This document shows, piece by piece, positions 62,514 to 64,000 of a DNA stretch of 64,000 nt. Position 1 is the stretch's first letter. The number at the start of each line of letters is the position of its first letter. This stretch comes from Herbaspirillum aquaticum (lineage in GTDB: Bacteria; Pseudomonadota; Gammaproteobacteria; Burkholderiales; Burkholderiaceae_D), in NCBI RefSeq assembly GCF_002213425.1, contig NZ_NJGV01000010.1:173525-237524 (forward strand), given 5' to 3'. Both the position numbers and the translations under genes were made by a program. The notes beneath the pieces were generated by a model that saw nothing but the letters and a program-made list of their open reading frames with translations, made no database searches and was not told the origin of the DNA.

Positions 62514-63767
62514 ATGAAAGCCATGGACCCGGCCAGCCAGCAGGCTGGCCGACAGGCGATGCAATGGGCCGAGCTGCTGGCGCAGCACACCGAAGCCGCC
62601 GGCATGCTGACCCGGACCTACCTGACGCCGACGCACCAGGCGGCGGCGGCCGCACTGACGCAATGGATGGAGCAATCCGGCCTGCGCGTGCGGCGCGACA
62701 ATGCCGGCAACGTGATCGGCCGCTACGAGGCCGCGCCCGGCTGCGAGCATCGTCCGGCGCTGGTGACCGGTTCGCACTTCGATACGGTGCGCAATGCCGG
62801 CAAGTACGACGGCAACCTGGGCATCGTGCTGCCGCTGGCTTGCATTGCCCAGTGGCATCGTGCCGGCAAGCGCTTTGCGTTTCCCATCGAGGTGATCGGC
62901 TTTGCCGAGGAAGAGGGCGTGCGCTTCAAGGCCACCCTGCTGGGCAGCCGCACCGTGGCCGGGACCTTCGACCCGGCCGTGCTGGAGAACCTGGATGGCG
63001 AGGGCATCAGCATGCGCCAGGCGATCCGCGCCGCCGGACTGGACCCGGCCGGCATCGCGGGCGACGCGTGGTCTCCCGCCTCGGTGGCGGCGTTCGTCGA
63101 GGTCCATATCGAACAGGGCCCGCTGTTGCTCAATGAAGGCTTGCCGGTGGGCGTGGTCACCGCGATTTCCGGTGCCAGCCGCTTCATGGCCGAGGTGCGC
63201 GGCCTGGCCGGGCATGCCGGCACGGTGCCCATGCACCTGCGCCGCGATGCCGCGATGGCGGCGGCCGAGATCGGGCTTTACATCGAACGCCGCTGCGGCA
63301 TCAAGCCGGGGCTGGTAGGCACCATGGGCATCCTGGAAGTGGTGCAGGGCGCGGCCAACGTGGTGCCGGGGCTGGCCAGTTTTTCCATCGATATCCGCGC
63401 TGAGGAGGATGCGGATCGTCTGGCTGCAGTGGCCGACGTGCGCGCCGAGATCGAGCGCATTGCCGCGCGGCGCCAGGTCAGCATCGATGTGCGCCAGACC
63501 CATGAGGCGGCCAGCGTGCCCTGCGCGCCGCGCCTGCAGGCGGCCCTGGCGCGGGCCATCGAGCGTGCCGGCCTGGCGGTGCGCCACCTGCCTTCCGGGG
63601 CCGGTCACGACGCCATGGCCATGGCACCGCTGGGCGAGGTGGCCATGCTGTTCGTGCGCTGTGGCAACGGTGGCATCAGCCATCACCCCGACGAGACCAT
63701 GAGCACCGAGGACGCCTGCATCGCCGCCGAGGTCTTCAGCCATCTGGTCGAACAATTCCAGCCCTGA
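62514..63767 (+). CDS. Zn-dependent amidohydrolase, allantoate/N-carbamoyl-amino acid type
   Basis: A 417-residue M20-family hydrolase. Metal-binding motifs GSHFDTV, GKYDGNLG, AEEEGVRF, VEVHIEQG and the ending ISHHPDE are those of allantoate amidohydrolase (AllC), beta-ureidopropionase and N-carbamoyl-L-amino acid hydrolases. GAGGAGACGCG precedes the ATG. The next gene encodes an ammonia-lyase, 39 bases on, so the unit may act on amino acid or ureide nitrogen compounds, with dctA taking up the related acids. The substrate is undetermined. Confidence 0.88.
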   Translation: MKAMDPASQQAGRQAMQWAELLAQHTEAAGMLTRTYLTPTHQAAAAALTQWMEQSGLRVRRDNAGNVIGRYEAAPGCEHRPALVTGSHFDTVRNAGKYDGNLGIVLPLACIAQWHRAGKRFAFPIEVIGFAEEEGVRFKATLLGSRTVAGTFDPAVLENLDGEGISMRQAIRAAGLDPAGIAGDAWSPASVAAFVEVHIEQGPLLLNEGLPVGVVTAISGASRFMAEVRGLAGHAGTVPMHLRRDAAMAAAEIGLYIERRCGIKPGLVGTMGILEVVQGAANVVPGLASFSIDIRAEEDADRLAAVADVRAEIERIAARRQVSIDVRQTHEAASVPCAPRLQAALARAIERAGLAVRHLPSGAGHDAMAMAPLGEVAMLFVRCGNGGISHHPDETMSTEDACIAAEVFSHLVEQFQP

Positions 63768-63806
63768 GCGCGCTCAGGCCTTTTACTGAAAGATTACGGA
63801 GTCCCC

Positions 63807-64000
63807 ATGTCCACCATCACCATCGACGGATTCAAGCTCACCGCCGCCCAAGTCGTCAGCGTGGCCCGCGCACCGCACCTGAAAGTCGCCCTGGCCGAGT
63901 CTTCGCGTGCCGCCCTCAAGCAAAGCCGCGACTACATCGAATCCACCTGGATGCACGATGAAGCGCCCATGATGTACAGCTTCAATACCGGTGTCGGTTT
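63807..64000 (+). CDS. Aromatic amino acid ammonia-lyase, N-terminal part (cut by window edge)
   Basis: The first 64 residues of a histidine/phenylalanine ammonia-lyase family protein: ITIDGFKLTAAQVVSVARAP, then SRAALKQSRDYIE and MMYSFNTGVG, which corresponds to the YGVNTGFG motif of HutH. The Ala-Ser-Gly cofactor motif is outside the window. It would remove ammonia from His, Phe or Tyr. The variant YSFNTGVG instead of YGINTGFG suggests a divergent member. CGGAGTCCCC precedes the start. Confidence 0.8.
   Translation, partial: MSTITIDGFKLTAAQVVSVARAPHLKVALAESSRAALKQSRDYIESTWMHDEAPMMYSFNTGVG

Overview
The window is about 64 kb of GC-rich (roughly 62-65%), densely coding chromosomal DNA. Gene content points to a betaproteobacterium of the Oxalobacteraceae, most like Herbaspirillum: a NrtR-controlled NAD salvage operon, a MetR-like regulator, DUF4148 and DUF3300 proteins, many small-molecule catabolic operons and two chemoreceptors. 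That assignment is inference from gene families, since no rRNA or tRNA is present. I see no prophage, insertion sequence or CRISPR array. Both edges cut genes: an MFS transporter at the left and an aromatic amino acid ammonia-lyase at the right.

Layout. 1-1.6 kb: end of an MFS transporter overlapped by a PDC-lactonase-like amidohydrolase. 1.7-13.5 kb: a chemoreceptor, two isochorismatase-fold hydrolases, a phosphoethanolamine transferase, a DadA-like oxidase, a SNF2 helicase, another MFS transporter and a lower-GC orphan AAA ATPase. 14.1-19.7 kb: a XylR/DmpR-class sigma-54 activator divergent from an aromatic aldehyde dehydrogenase, a CalA-like coniferyl alcohol dehydrogenase and a phenol-degradation-type outer membrane channel. 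A consensus -24/-12 promoter and a XylR-like 16-bp palindrome lie between them. 19.8-21.2 kb: four small unknown or DUF4148 proteins.

21.3-29.4 kb: nrtR divergent from pncA, pncB, nadE and nadM-Nudix, continuing without a break into a radical SAM protein and a methyltransferase fused to a nucleotidyltransferase-like domain. This extension of the NAD operon is the best candidate here for an undescribed system. 29.6-36.1 kb: LysR regulator with an ornithine cyclodeaminase-like enzyme, EamA exporter, GST, small membrane peptides, and an ArsR regulator divergent from an old yellow enzyme. 36.2-40.0 kb: a three-subunit membrane sugar (gluconate-type) dehydrogenase. 40.5-44.1 kb: acetyltransferase, DUF3300 lipoprotein and metR.

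44.1-55.6 kb: a seven-gene minus-strand amino sugar operon (binding protein, two permeases, ATPase, BadF-type kinase, NagA, SIS-type deaminase). It is divergent from a second binding protein followed by a response regulator and a histidine kinase, which together look like a sugar-sensing unit. 55.8-64 kb: YghZ-type aldo/keto reductase, DUF454 protein, heme oxygenase, Cache chemoreceptor, a GntR regulator with dctA, and a divergent allantoate/N-carbamoyl amidohydrolase leading into an ammonia-lyase.

Most genes have a clear GGAG-type ribosome binding site, and several convergent gene pairs are closed by strong hairpin terminators. Long antisense open frames are a by-product of high GC and are not annotated.
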